DNA of 64,000 nucleotides from assembly GCA_038030265.1 (NCBI GenBank), contig CM075940.1:14955604-15019603 (forward strand), written 5' to 3'. Position numbers and translations under genes: made by a program. Under the pieces are notes generated by a model, which was given only the letters and a program-made list of their open reading frames with translations, was not told where the DNA came from and ran no database searches. This DNA is from Corythucha ciliata (Eukaryota > Arthropoda > Insecta > Hemiptera > Tingidae). Of the stretch, positions 10,990-23,126 are shown one piece after another (within the stretch, counting starts at the first letter, position 1; every line of letters begins with the position of its first letter).

Positions 10990-13190
10990 GGTTCGAATAT
11001 TTAAACACAAAAACGTCTGGAGCCCCTGCAACGTAATTTTCTCCTACTTGGTCGTATAGAATGAAAATCGTCGTAAGACACGCGAAATAGAGCAGCCACA
11101 TCGCCTTTTCCTTTTCACGTTTCCACATCCACGAACATCCAAATTTGTCAATTTTTTAAGCTTATCGGGGGTCTTTTGCGAACGGTGGCCTTGGGCGGTC
11201 CCCTCCTCCTCGCCTCGTCATTTGCACGGGACTGTTCATCCACCGTTAACGGCACCGGCTAACGAAATAATGGATCATTATGAACCCATGATGGCGAGGT
11301 TTTATGGTGAAACTGCGGTTAATCAAGTGATGCTCGAAACATTTTCCACCTTCAATGTATAAATAGGGTGTTTATATTATTTTCACACTTTTTTAAACCT
11401 ACAATAATTAGTTCTGAAGGAGTAATTCATAAAAATACTGGGAGACGGCTCTAGAGAGCTGAAAATTGTCTAGCTCATCACTAAAAATGGCAGGCTCCCA
11501 ATGTAGAAAGGTAACTCCGCACGTTCATCCCCAGCCTTGCCTTACGACCTGACCCGAAACGGGTCTCTCAAAATCGATGACTGAGTGGATTATTAATCCC
11601 CTTAGTACCACGGTGGTTCAATGTTTGACGAGTCCCATCAGACATCATTCTCTGCTTGTTGAACCAAAACTTAATACATTAATGCGTTAAATAAAAGCAA
11701 TAATTTATCATTCTTGAGAGTTGGAGAAATGAAACTCAGGACACGAAGCGACTTATACTGGCTAGTGGTTATCCTCCTAAAGCCGTAATAAGAGTGGCTC
11801 CTAGCTATTTTGATTCGTCTCTATTGGTGAATTAGGTTGTCTTAAAACCTAGACAGCAAGTAACCTCCATAAATGATTCATTTGTTTGAGTTTGTTTAAT
11901 GGCCCACACATGAGAAGTCACACTGCATTATTGGTGTGAGAAGGAGTTAGCAAAATGGACGCATTTTTAATTTATTTACTTGGATTCGTCGTGGTCCATG
12001 AAATTTTATAGAATTTCGGCAAAATTATCTTGGGAGCGTGTTAGCCTTTATCCTTTCAGCCCGCAGATAACAAAAACTATAAAATAAGCAAAATTTGCAA
12101 GGCCTGTATATATCTTCTTAAGGGAAATCTTTCAATTCCAAGAAAACGAATTTAAAAAATTATAGGAAGCGAACTGAAGTGATTACAGCTTTCAAATCAA
12201 TCGCAGAAAAAGTGAAGCACACCATTCCCTCACATCAGTGGCACGTTTTTGCTAGAAGACTGCATACAATGCTAATTACGAATGTTTCTTGTTTCTAACG
12301 GTATCCTTGTGGTAAAATGACTTTCAAGTGGAAGATTGCATGGGAGCAAATAGAAAATCACCCCACACTTGATACTCCTGTTGTGAAAGCCGAGATTTCT
12401 TGTTTCTGATGAGTGATGACATTCAGCGAGAACTAAGTCTTCATTTGTTTCATGATTTTTATCACTTTAAATCTTAAATCCCATGAAATTTTTCTGTTTA
12501 ACAGTAAATAATGCATGAAACATTGGTTAAGCGTTCTGGAACGGTTTCAAAAAACGTTTCATTCAACTGTAATAATTTGTCCAATTATTTGGCGAGCACA
12601 GTGCTTTTACGATTTCTTCTCCTTCGAACATTACCGCAAATACGTTGCAACGCTCGAGAAATCAAAATTATGGCACTTGAATAGCGTTATAAAGGCTTCA
12701 TTCCATTCATCTGAGAGCCTCAATTTTGGTTATTCTATATGTTTATCAATAAGTGGGCTTAATCGATCCAATTCTTTTACTTTATTATTTTAGAAGTCGG
12801 CGTTCTCTTGAGCTATTTATTTCTATAGAAGAGACAAATCCAACTGAACGAGCAAGAGAACAAAAACATAAAGCGGTGCTTTTCCAGCGTACGAGAACGA
12901 GGAGACTTACGATAAAAGCACATTTAGCATGTGTATATTCAGAAAACCGTTATACGCACGCATGTTATCATTCATTAGTACTAACAAAAAGGAGGATTTA
13001 TTGAAATACTTTTAAGAAAATACTCAACAAACAATGCAACCACCTCTTAAATATAGTCCTGTCAAACCGTCAGCGCGGTTTTTGTGAACCCGCTCTCTTT
13101 CCATTTGTTGCAATGTACCCAATCGATCATTTTTGGACCAGCCCTCTTCCTCTCTCACTGGAGGACTACACTACCCCCTAGTTTGCGTAC
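10990..13190. other. Intergenic, nothing recognisable
   Basis: No coding exon, RNA gene or complete mobile element could be supported. It is the upstream flank of the insulin-like gene. Confidence 0.5.
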
Positions 13191-13191
13191 A

Positions 13192-13199
13192 TATAAATA
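13192..13199 (+). promoter_or_regulatory. Candidate TATA box of the insulin-like gene
   Basis: TATAAATA lies 131 bases upstream of the initiator ATG at 13323, with no ATG in between if transcription starts about 30 bases downstream. An alternative is a 5'UTR intron ending at the acceptor TTTCATTTCCAG at 13315. Both readings are compatible with the same start codon. Confidence 0.45.
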
Positions 13200-13322
13200 C
13201 ACATTTTGTTAAAATCATAAAGTATTTGAACAGTAGACCTCGGATCAGACTCAAGGCATCAAACAAGGTGCTGAAAAGCGACATCTCACATTTACAGAGA
13301 ATCTTTCATTTCCAGCGCGACA

Positions 13323-16115
13323 ATGAGGACGAACTGGTGGAATGTCTTCTGGATCATCTTCATCTGGCAATGCTTGAGCATTGTGCACACAGTCAGCTAC
13401 CAATTTTGCGGCGAGGAGCTCGCGCGAGTGCTATCCACAATATGCGATAATAGGGGGTACAATATGCCGATATCACCTGAACCGTCCACAGGTACACAAT
13501 TAATTTCGGGTGGGGTATTCTTAGAAATGTGTCTAGACGCTCTGGGAAAAGAGCGTATGACCGACTATTGTTCAGTCAAATTAACGCTACAACAATGAAA
13601 GTATTTAAAATTATAATAATAGAACGAAAAAAATACAATGAAGTATCTGAGGTGACTGCTAATCATCAAATTGTCAATTCTTCGGCTAATGCGCGAATAC
13701 AAAAGAAGCGGGTCATTTATTCCATACATATAATGCATGATAGAAAACAGTTAGAAATAAGTACGGGTCGCTTCAAAGACTTCGGCAGTTCACTAAAGAG
13801 GGAAAAGATACATTTTGTTTGGATTTCTCATGAGCTTCGTGCAATAGTCGGTCAACTCGCGTGGCACTCTACTATAACCATTTTACCGACACCCAGGCGC
13901 GTAGCCGGGGGGGGGGGGGTCCACCGGGTCGGAACCCTCCCCCCCGAAATTTCAGATTTATTTCCCATGTTCAGAAGGAGACTTTTTATTTTCAATTTCT
14001 CCACTCACGCATTGAAATAATATCGCACAATAATGATAATAGTAATGATCATAATAATAATATGTAGTTAAAAACTGAAAAGAGTAGGCATAGAGTGGAA
14101 ATACCCCCCCACCGCCCCACCGGACATACATCGGATCCCCCCTCCAAAAAAGAAAACCTGGCTACGCGCCTGCCGACACCTATACTATTATACTCCAACA
14201 GAAAAAACGTACTTATTATTATTACTCACGAAATACAATATGCGATAATACTGAACAGCCCACTGAACAGTCAGTTTTACCCATAAAGGAAATAACCGCC
14301 CTTTATTGCAGTCTAAAATGAAAAATACGTCTGATACATATGACTATCTTGAAATTATTCACTTCTCGTCCCTGTTCTGCATATAATTACAGCAGAAGAC
14401 GAAAGTTCCTGCGTCTTTTTCAGAATTCTACTGTTTTTCTTAGCAAATGCGGGACTCATATCGAGAATAACTTCTCATTCGGCTATTTATTATTAAGGCA
14501 GTGCTTTGTGCATGTTATAAACAGTAAAAAATTAAATCAAACGAAGATATTGCTTTCGCGTTAAAGAAGAGCATGCAATCACCCATAAATATAAATATAC
14601 ATCATAATTTTGAAGACGTTTTTCTCTTATTAATTCTCTCAACTTCTAATTTGCATTAGGGAGGTACTCTATCGGGCCTCGTTCCGTACGAGGCAGGGAA
14701 AATGAACGCAGGAAAAGGGGAATCGTTGATGAGTGCTGCAGAGCAGGGTGCTCGTGGAGCACACTAGAACAATACTGCGGACCCGCTGAGACAACTACGA
14801 ATTATCCAGAAAATTTACCAATGAGGTTAGTGTAAATCCTCGACCCTAATTACACCAATTGTGTAACAGTTTGTTCACGTTTTTATTCTCAGAAAAAGGA
14901 GCGATCTCTCAAGAACTTGGAAAAAAGAAGACCGCGCTATCAGCGACTCTTTTTCTTCTTCTTCTTCTTCTTCTTCTCTTAAGTACAATCCGAATCGACA
15001 ACTCGTATTCGGCCGCCATAATTCGAAAATCAACGGCGACGAAGGCCGAACAGGCGAAAAGAGTGGCTTTGAGAAGCGACTCGATACGGACTCGAATAGA
15101 ATATTCACGACAATAGTATCATTGGACAACAGCGATCAGCCGCTAGTTAAATTCTTCAAGAATCGAATTCAAATCCCAAAAAATTCAAATTTACCGGACG
15201 TCGAAGCAAATCAGGCTATTGGCACAGCGTCTGGTATTGGGCAATCAGAAAGAGCATCGATGTCTAAATTCATAGGGAAACAAAGAAAACTCAGCATACA
15301 CGCGTCTGAGATTGATAATAATAACAAGGTAATTCTTCGAAGCACTGAATTTGCATATTTCTACTATAAGCGTCATTTTTTGTACATAAAGCACACTCAG
15401 AAGTAGAGGGGCGTTGTTAAATTGTCGATTTTTCTACATGAAACAGCCCCACGTTGAAATCTTCTTTTAAAAAAAAAAGTAGTCCCCCGAAAAGTCAATG
15501 AACCCAACACCTGCATTAGGCTGAGCATCTGGGACACTCTTTCGTGAAAATTAACTGCACTACCCGCATAGTTCATTATTGTACACTCGGTTTTTTAATG
15601 AATCACGACTCAACCAGGATTCACACATGCTTGATGTACTCCACGTCACTAAAAGGCTTCTCGTGGCAACATTATCAACAAAATTCAACGGCAAACGCTC
15701 TGGGCTGTCAATTTTTTTTTTCCTACATTGATTCCTACGAATGATTAATCACACGCACGAAAAAATAAATTCGACTAGACAAAAGGGTGGGGGTTTTTGT
15801 TCGAACACGATTAAAATTGACCGAATCCTCCGGTTTCTTTAATCACCAATCTGAATGAAAGTGAATTAAAACCAATATTTTTAAGGGTAGTAACAGAATT
15901 TGAGCTTAAAACTCAACTTCTGTCGTGTTTTTAAAGATATCACGTACCCTGAATTTTTAATAATCACAACAATAATAATTGTAATGTTGCATGTTATGTT
16001 TTCACAGCGTCCACTTCAAGTTGGCACCGTCTATCCATACTTCATGAGCAGAATGATGTTCTCACCAACCCTCGATAGCATGCAAACAGCATCGCCGCCA
16101 CTTTCAAGTTCGTGA
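13323..16115 (+). CDS. Arthropod insulin-like growth factor (aIGF) precursor, four exons
   Basis: Coding exons: 13323-13491, 14660-14825, 14893-15328 and 16008-16115. All have GT/AG boundaries and matching phases, giving 292 residues. Residues 1-25 are a signal peptide. The B chain has CGEELARVLSTIC (Cys29 and Cys41, 11 residues apart, as in insulin). A connecting peptide of about 30 residues ends in RRKR (73-76). The A chain is GIVDECCRAGCSWSTLEQYC (77-96), with all four cysteines in canonical spacing. After it comes an unusually long cysteine-free extension of about 196 residues with a Ser run from a TCT repeat and several basic pairs (MRKR 111-114, FEKR, NNNK|RP). B-C-A followed by a long tail is the layout of arthropod IGFs rather than short insulins. 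It should be secreted and act on an insulin-type receptor. The exon joins are inferred without transcript data; the tail has no homology I recognise. Confidence 0.85.
13492..14659 (+). other. aIGF intron 1, with open read-through
   Basis: The donor is CAG followed by GTACAC and the acceptor is TTTGCATTAG. If the intron is retained, the frame stays open to TGA at 13596-13598 and gives a 91-residue product whose end aligns with an A chain. The intron also contains the hAT element at 13894-14172. Confidence 0.6.
13894..14172. mobile_element. Non-autonomous hAT element, 279 bp
   Basis: Terminal inverted repeats CAGGCGCGTAGCC-GGG and its mate CCTGGCTACGCGCCTG are flanked by an exact 8-bp duplication, CCGACACC, at 13886-13893 and 14173-14180. 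The 8-bp duplication and the CAGG-type end are typical of hAT elements. It contains a G run of about 13 and a C run, and has no coding capacity. It sits in the first intron of the insulin-like gene. Confidence 0.85.
14955..14979. repeat. TTC/TCT microsatellite within aIGF exon 3
   Basis: A run of TTC triplets in the coding sequence encodes a serine stretch in the C-terminal extension. Length variation here would stay in frame. Confidence 0.7.
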
Positions 16116-16673
16116 ACATTTATCAAAATTCGACTTGCAATCACATCATTAGTTCAATTCCTTTCATATCAATATTCACGATGCAAGCGTGTAAAATCGA
16201 CTAGTATTACTTTTTCGTGAGTAACAATTTTAGTTTTCTTTCGTATTGTTTTTACGATTTCTCGACGATTGCCTTGCTGATTTATCAGCTCTGCCAGTAT
16301 TGTGCCTTTGGTTCTTTTTTCGCTTCTTTTGTTTTATATTTTTATCTAGTTTCTTTTTACCTCTGTTTTTCGACTTAGGCAACGAAATTAGATTGTTTTC
16401 TTCTAGTTTTTAATAACTATTTTTGGTTAGTCTATACTGTTGCTGGATGAATGGCCTAATCCTCAACTTCCGTATAGAATATCCGAAATGTTCCAAAATG
16501 TGATAATACTCCTGATAATAATAATTTATTTACACTGAGAACGACTAAGAGAGAAGAGAAAGTGCAATTCGACAAATGTTTGGGCCTTGTAAAAATCACA
16601 ATAGGACACTGGTTACTGGGGAAGGTAACAGGAGCGTCTGTGGTACTTATTTACCTCGTTATTGTTTTAGTTA

Positions 16674-16679
16674 AATAAA
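16674..16679 (+). promoter_or_regulatory. Candidate poly(A) signal for the aIGF gene
   Basis: AATAAA occurs 559 bases after the stop codon. A second copy is at 16979-16984. Either could end the transcript. Confidence 0.4.
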
Positions 16680-17255
16680 AAGCCTGTGATATCAATGCAA
16701 TTTTCAACGGCTTGATAAAATCCAAGAAGCATACGTGTCAGGGAGGGGAAGGAAGTTAAATGTGGTGCCTTTAGTAGCATTACTTAACGTTACTTAGCTA
16801 CTTTTCAGAGAAAAAACGTTTCGTGAAGGGTCTTTTTAATTAGCGTATTGCCATATATGTAAATTTGTAAATATAAAATCCCATTTCTAGATTTTAAATG
16901 AATTGTGATAATGTGGCGTTTTTTCTTCACCCGTGTGATACACCAATAGAAAATATATTTCCTAGATATATTACAAGAAATAAATGTAATTAATCTTGAG
17001 ATGATACAAGTTCCTTATACATTGTATTTTCGTTAGTTAGTTTATTGTCAAGCAAGAAAAGAATGGGGAGATTTGTGTTTTGGATGAGTTTTAGAACATT
17101 TTATTTTATTTTTATAAAAACTGTCGTTTTTTTTATATACATTTATCTGTTTGGATCTCTTTTTTCTTTTTTTTTACTAAAAATAAGATGTTCGTCCTCG
17201 ACAGTGCATTTAATAACAATTTTAAGATGTTTCGAGAGAACGAAAAAGGAGCAAG

Positions 17256-17257
<2 letters not shown>

Positions 17258-17289
<32 letters not shown>
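17258..17289. repeat. (GA)n microsatellite
   Basis: An uninterrupted GA dinucleotide run of about 30 bases, which also accounts for the Arg/Glu and Ser/Leu repeats in the overlapping frames. Confidence 0.9.
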
Positions 17290-18079
17290 CAATCTAACAG
17301 TGTGCCCACCTGATGTCCAACCTGCCTCAAGAAGGCAGACTAATTGTAAAATTGTACACACACTCGAATTTTATAACGCAATATAATATTATTCAAAATT
17401 TATTTACTCATAAACAATTGTTGAAAATATTCTGTGTGCTTCAATGAAGAAATCACTAAATCTCACATACAGAGCCAGATGTATCTGTCGCCTGCCCACA
17501 GGGTTCACACATCGTACACCGTTCCAAGCGACTCCACCCCCTTCGGGCGGAACACGACAGTTCAGGGCAAAAAATAGCAAGTTTTTGAGAGCGTGGTCTA
17601 ATAGGCTGGCTTGCCACTTGCCAGCTACCATCAAGACTGAAATGCCAAGTTTATGGAATCGAGAGGTGATCCAATAATTTTCGTCTGATTGATAATCTGT
17701 CTCGTGGGGAGTTCCCGTGTGGAGAAGCCCCAACATACGCGGTTCCCCCCAAATTAAAATGTTGACTATTTTCGCCAGAATTAAAAAGAGTTTAGGCTTA
17801 TCAAATTTTAGAGCCATTTTTCCAAAGTGTTCCGAGTTGAGTGAGACGAGGTTAATGAGCCCTCCGGACAATGCAGCCAGTTTCCCACAACGACGCTGAC
17901 AATGAGTGGCAACCAGCACCCCTTAAAAGTCATAAGTGAGCGTTTTGCATTATCGAAGATTTGGTAGATTTTCTCGACCCCAACCTATTCGAGGTCGACT
18001 AATACCAAGGCTTTTTCTCGGGGACTTCAAAACTGTCGGATGGGAGCCCCCCCCCCATTTGTGTGAATAGTTTCTGTAA

Positions 18080-18450
18080 GTCCTAATGGGGCTAAAATTG
18101 AGACAAATTTATATGTAGATGCCCTTTTACCCCGAAAAATTGTGAAAAAACGCTAATATGTTCTTCTTGGGGGGGGGGGGGCGGTTAAAATGTAGAAACA
18201 ACGCTAACTCATAGCTAAAATTGGGACAAATCGCTCATTCGCGGTCAAAATTGACAGCTTTTGCAACTTGCATAAAATTCTGCTCAGGAGCAGTTCATTT
18301 CCACCCGCGTCCTCTCTGTATTAAAACATAATATTTCAAAGAAAAAAAAAATGAAAATGCGCTAATTTAGAAGACGCGCTCATTCGTGGATGAAATGAAG
18401 AAAAAGCGCTCGTCCGTGGTATATGGAGGAGCTTTTACGGCTAAAAATGA
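18080..18450. repeat. ~33-bp minisatellite (family A, opposite orientation)
   Basis: Units such as GCTAAAATTGGGACAAATCGC and CGCTAATTTAG are the reverse complement of the 10672-10985 family. The array is more diverged and interrupted by a G run at 18171-18182. Confidence 0.65.
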
Positions 18451-20069
18451 GAAAATAACGTTAATAAGCTGTTCTTGGGCCAAGTCCACGATAAAAATTA
18501 CGAATAAGGGCGAATAAACGGTAGGGACCTATGCCGATGGACTTATGGCGTATGAGCCTACTGATGGCTGTGGCGCCGGCGGGCTACGCTAGGCTGGGTC
18601 CGCGCCCACAAAAACAAAAAAATGCCGATGGACTTGCTGTGTTGCCTACTTTAAAAAATTTTTCCGGGCTTGTGAAAACATCCAAAAACACAGTAATAAT
18701 CATAATGAATAACTAAGGAGATCCAGAGACCGGGGTGGCATGAACAACCCCACCCCCCTCGCAATGTATCAAAGACTCTACTTCCTTCACATTGGAGATT
18801 CCTGTAAAAAAAATAGTAATCGCTCTGGTTATAGCCAACGAAATTGATGGTCCGGCCTCCCCTTCTGAAAGATATTTTTCGAGCAAAAAACGGCTCAATG
18901 ACCCAAAATTGTCTGTTTTTCAAGGAAACTGAATTACACGATCCAAAAATTGATTCCTTCGCAGATTTTCAAGCAAAAAAATATTATTTCTCTCAATTAA
19001 TTGAAAATTTGATCAAAGAGTGTGTTTTTCTTGCATAAGACACAACAAAAATAGAGATTGCAGCATAGCATTGTACTTTTTGGGTGCGCCACATATTGTC
19101 AATAAATGATAATTCAAGCCCTGCCATAGTCTTGAGGCTTTATATAGAGGCTAAGGGGCCTGGTAGAAATTTCCACCTCGGGCCCCGATAGCTGTTGTTC
19201 CACCACTGGCTCCACAAAATTATGTTTTGGGCCAAAATATACGAGTTTTCCTCTAAAATGGGCACTGAGATGCCAAAAACCTTCAAACGTTGACCCAGAA
19301 TGTATATCGCCCTTGAAAGCAGTCAATAACGGCCTGAAATTTTCATAGGGGCCCTTGGTAGAGAACCTATAAACTAGATGAAGGCGCAGCCATTTTGGGG
19401 TATGGATATAGGCCCGACACGCTATGGGATAACTTTGCCTCGCTTCAAAGGCCTTCTTCATTATATTTTCACCTCCATTGACGTAGAATTTCATCAATCC
19501 TCTTACCCCCAAGATGGGTCGGTTGTATAAATGCCTTACCTTGGGCGATTAGAAGATGATTTGGCATTACCTAGAGTTGGAAAATTATTTTTGTTTTTTT
19601 ATTATTTTTGTTTCAACAGTCAGTAACCTCAAGTACTTGATGATCTCAGGCTTGATACACTGACAATAGTGGTTTTAGTGGTATTGTACGGTCACACATA
19701 TCCATGATACTCTAGTAAGAAAAGATTGAGGTAAGCAATAAATACTCATTTTAAGAAGCTTGTTGAAAGACCCTGGAAATTACTTCTTGTTTTAAAAAAC
19801 AGATATGACAGCATCGTGTTAAACACAAAAAATGCTACAAATATTGTTGGCTGATCGGTAGTGCATTTATCAAACTTTCCAAAATTGAATCGGTATTTCT
19901 GTTGCTACCCGTTAATCTCTACTACTTATAAATCCTATTAATAGTGAGTTATTGCATCACCGTCTGACGGTTAACGTTAACAGTTATGTGACGTCATGAT
20001 AAGCGTAAAATTCGGATTTTGAGTTTAAGCGTTAATCACAAACGTTTAAAGACCAGTATGAAGGGGTGT

Positions 20070-20075
20070 TTTATT
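20070..20075 (-). promoter_or_regulatory. Candidate poly(A) signal for the B4GAT1-like gene
   Basis: AATAAA on the minus strand, about 226 bases downstream of the stop at 20301. Confidence 0.35.
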
Positions 20076-20300
20076 AATTTGTTTGAAGCAATTAAGTGCA
20101 TCTATGCCCTACCATGTGTTCATATTTTAGCGCAACTATTATTTGCAATAACTCTTTTTCCACCGATACTAACGGCTACGCTTATGGTGCCGTCACACAA
20201 CCGTAAACGTTGAGCGTCAGACGGCTATGCAATAACTCCCTAATAAGTAGTAAGTCACTGCTTAGTTGACAAGGTTCAATGTTTCAGTCAAATCATTCAA

Positions 20301-21849
20301 TTAAAGTTTCGCATTCGGTGAGTCTTTCGTTTGCTGGTTTACCATATTTAAAGGGTCTTTATGATACCGCGCGAACACCTCTCTTTTAAACTGGTCAAAC
20401 TGACGCCTATTGTTAGTATTCTGTCGCTCTCTCCACGACGGTCTCCCTTTACGGTTTTGTAACCCCCAGTGAATCGTAAATACAGGAGAAAGAACAAAAA
20501 ACTCGTAGCCGGCGACGTACATTTCGTACACCTGAAAAAGAAAAAAAGTGTTCCTTGAAGGGCCGAGTTATTCATTCATAATTGTCGTTAGTTTACCTGA
20601 GTGTTTCTAGTGAATCCATATCCAATAAAGCGCTCATCATGCGGAGGCACCAAATCCGTTGAAATATAAAAAGGCTCGTACAAAAATTCAAAGTTCGTCA
20701 CACTGTAGCTTACGTGGACAGCTTTGTTTTGGATGTCTTGTTCCCATCTGTGAGGAGTAAAAATTGTGTAGAAGAAAAGTGTACAATGCAACAATCCTCT
20801 CATTACCGTGAAAAATTGGTAGCGTATTGGTTGTAGATGAACACTTTCTGATGAAAAGGTCGGGCCAGGCCTTTTTTGCGAAGCCTCATCAAATCCGGCT
20901 TCGAGCTTGGAAACTTCACTCGAATATCAAGTTCGTAAGTGGGGACAACATAGGCGCACTGTCTCTTGCACGACTCAGTTCGAAGAAAGGCGTTCAAAAG
21001 GTCCGCCATATTAACGCTTGGTATGATGTCGATGTCAGTCAGAAATACGTGCGAAGTCTGACAATTCTTCCTTGCCAAATTTCTCATATGATTTTGAGGA
21101 TAAGGATTTCTGACTCTCCATCGTGTTATTTCCGCTGATCTAATTTTTAAAATTTCATTCAAGGACACTTCAGGTCGCTTGCAGTCCATTGATGGAAATT
21201 TCTCGTATTTGAAGGTAGTAGTTGGTAACTTCTCTTTAGGAAAAGTCAAGTGAAAACTAACTCTTTCCCGTATAGGTGCGTAGCACTTTCGGAGAAAACT
21301 TGTATAAACTGTAAAATTGGACAATAAAATTAACAAATGGACGCGTATTGACGTTGAAAACTCATGTTCACCTTGTAACAACCTGAACTCTTCATCGCCT
21401 GCGGCAAAAAGAGCCGCGGAAATAGGACCTCTCCAGTGATGCGCTACCTGTACTAAAGAATACAGTTTCTCTAAAGATCCTTGAGTGGCAAGGCATATGG
21501 AGTACTTGCTCGAGAGGTCAGCGAAAAGCGTGCCGACCAAGGCGTGATCGATCATTTTGAAAAGATGTCGAGAATCCCAGCGACCTAATCGAGGGTCGAT
21601 ATTGAAAGACGACGACTCATTCGTCGAAAGCCAATTGTCAGCTACCAGAGGGGGTAATGGTGGAAGGAGGGGTGGGTGTTTTTGAGTAAGTGCGAGCTCT
21701 TCGTCGACGCCGCCGTCTTTTGTACTCTGGTTGCATTCTGTATGAAGAATTCTGAGCATGAACAGAATGTTGACGATGGTGAGAACCAAAATGCTTATCA
21801 CGCTTATGTTCCTCAGCTTGCGCCAAACCTGAAAATGAATGAATGCCAT
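20301..21849 (-). CDS. B4GAT1: Beta-1,4-glucuronyltransferase 1-like protein (GT49), three exons
   Basis: Minus-strand exons are 21849-20807, 20747-20597 and 20531-20301. All splice sites are GT/AG with matching phases, giving 474 residues. The protein is a type II Golgi enzyme: a short basic N-terminus (KLRN), one membrane anchor at about 14-35, a proline-rich stem near 58-70, then the catalytic domain. The DxD metal/sugar-nucleotide motif is in FLTDIDIIPS (Asp272, Asp274). Exon 2 carries NFEFLYEPFYI, DERFIGYGFTRNTQ, and exon 3 a C-terminal FVLSPVFTIHWGLQ block followed by an RRQFDQFKREVFARY helix; these fit the B4GAT1/LARGE C-terminal GT49 domain. In vertebrates B4GAT1 adds glucuronic acid to the xylose primer on which LARGE builds matriglycan on dystroglycan. 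That role is inferred from the family. Length is somewhat above the ~415 residues of the human enzyme because of the stem. Confidence 0.88.
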
Positions 21850-22566
21850 TTTATGTCTTACTAAATTTCAAAAATTATTCCCGTGAATCGTCGTTGAAAA
21901 GGATAGTAATTCAAGCAGACGTAACCATCGTGCCATTACCACTGTTCAAGGGCACTCCTCACTCCATCCAGCACCAGTGTTACGAAGAATTATAATAGTG
22001 ACCAAAATTTGGAGAGGGGGAATGGGGAATGGGGTCCGCAGTTTTCTCTTACATAATTCGTAAACAAATCACATGTTTTCATCACTATTATTTTTCACGA
22101 AAAATAATTAAGAGCACGGACTTTACAGCGATCGATGCACTTGAGGAATTTATAAAATCATTCATACCTCAGTTTCCATGAAAATGTTCGAGCCGATAAA
22201 TCAGATTATAAATTACGAGAGTAAAATGTCCAATTTCACGATAAAGATTAACTTTTAGGGCAAAATTGATAATTAATTAATAAAGAGAAATACGGACGCT
22301 GCCCCTCCCCCCACAGCTGGTCATTCGTCTTGAAAGTGTGAACTCATTGAATCTGAACTTTTGGGCCAAAAACTGTGAAATTGTATCCTAAACACTGAAA
22401 GGACACTTGGAAATTCAGCCTCAACAAAAGCAGAGACTTACTTCTTCACCACTCCTCAATTTTTCATCAGACACTCATAAAGCGGTCTGGGAACCGTGAA
22501 ATTTACCCCTCGGGAAGTTGCAAAACGCATAATGTACGACGTGAATCAGTTTATGACAACTGTAGG
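21850..22566. other. Intergenic spacer between B4GAT1-like gene and recombinase element
   Basis: No feature is recognised apart from the likely 5' flank of the minus-strand glycosyltransferase gene. Confidence 0.5.
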
Positions 22567-23126
22567 GGGTATTTTAAAAATGGGTGTCAAAATTTTGCCC
22601 TGTCAATGTACGTCCAAAATGCGTCAAAATTAGCCGTATTGACCATAGTCCGATTTCTAATAGTTTCCGAGATATTTATGAAATAAGCACTTTTGAATGA
22701 GCCTCGTTTGTATGGATAAAATCACTCTTTTCTGCTTGGCAATCAGATCTCTCCATGCCACCATAGGAAAGAGTAGACTTCTTCTACAGCCGTTCGAAAA
22801 ACCCTACTTTGCTACCTTCTTTTGAATATGAAACGAGGGTTATTGTTCCTGGGCGTGCGACATGAAATCCAAGCGTGAGAAATAGCCCATTGCTCACGGT
22901 TCTTCCCCCTCTTTTCTAACGCTCTTCAAGAATCACTAACGGTCAAACTGGCACTGATTCCACTCCACTAAATAAGTCAAGACAGGGTCCTCTAAAATTC
23001 TTCTTTATTTTTTATCAGATGTTTTGAATTCATTTGTTTTTTGGAAAAAATGAATTTGACGAAACGGCGATCGCTTCTCAGTTAGAGAGTAGGCCCCGCG
23101 TGTTGATGTATTCCAGTGTTATTAAA

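Larger units (their letters stand above)
16685..20065. other. Intergenic, repeats only
   Basis: The region contains a GA microsatellite, family-A minisatellite units at 18080-18450, G/C homopolymers near 18050 and 18170, and at about 19370-19545 a dispersed repeat that recurs at 40900-41050. Open frames at 17404-17919 and 19114-19512 (minus) have no recognisable domain and overlap repeat sequence. No gene is supported. Confidence 0.5.

Noticed and set aside
10531..11220. hAT-like left end CAGTGGCGGACC
   Set aside because: No matching right end or 8-bp duplication was found.
13133..13450. 105-codon ORF over the insulin B-chain exon
   Set aside because: It is a different frame of the same DNA. 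The B-chain frame has the signal peptide and cysteine pattern.
14875..15129. Minus-strand ORF with a Glu run
   Set aside because: It is antisense to aIGF exon 3 and its Glu run is the complement of the TTC repeat.
15122..15406. Separate gene starting at 15122
   Set aside because: The open frame extends upstream to an acceptor at 14892 and joins in phase to the A-chain exon, so it is exon 3 of the insulin-like gene.
17404..17919. 171-codon minus-strand ORF
   Set aside because: No recognisable domain, no splice or start context, and the opposite strand is open too. Probably chance or an old repeat.
19114..19512. 132-codon minus-strand ORF
   Set aside because: It overlaps a dispersed repeat also found at 40900-41050 and has no recognisable family.
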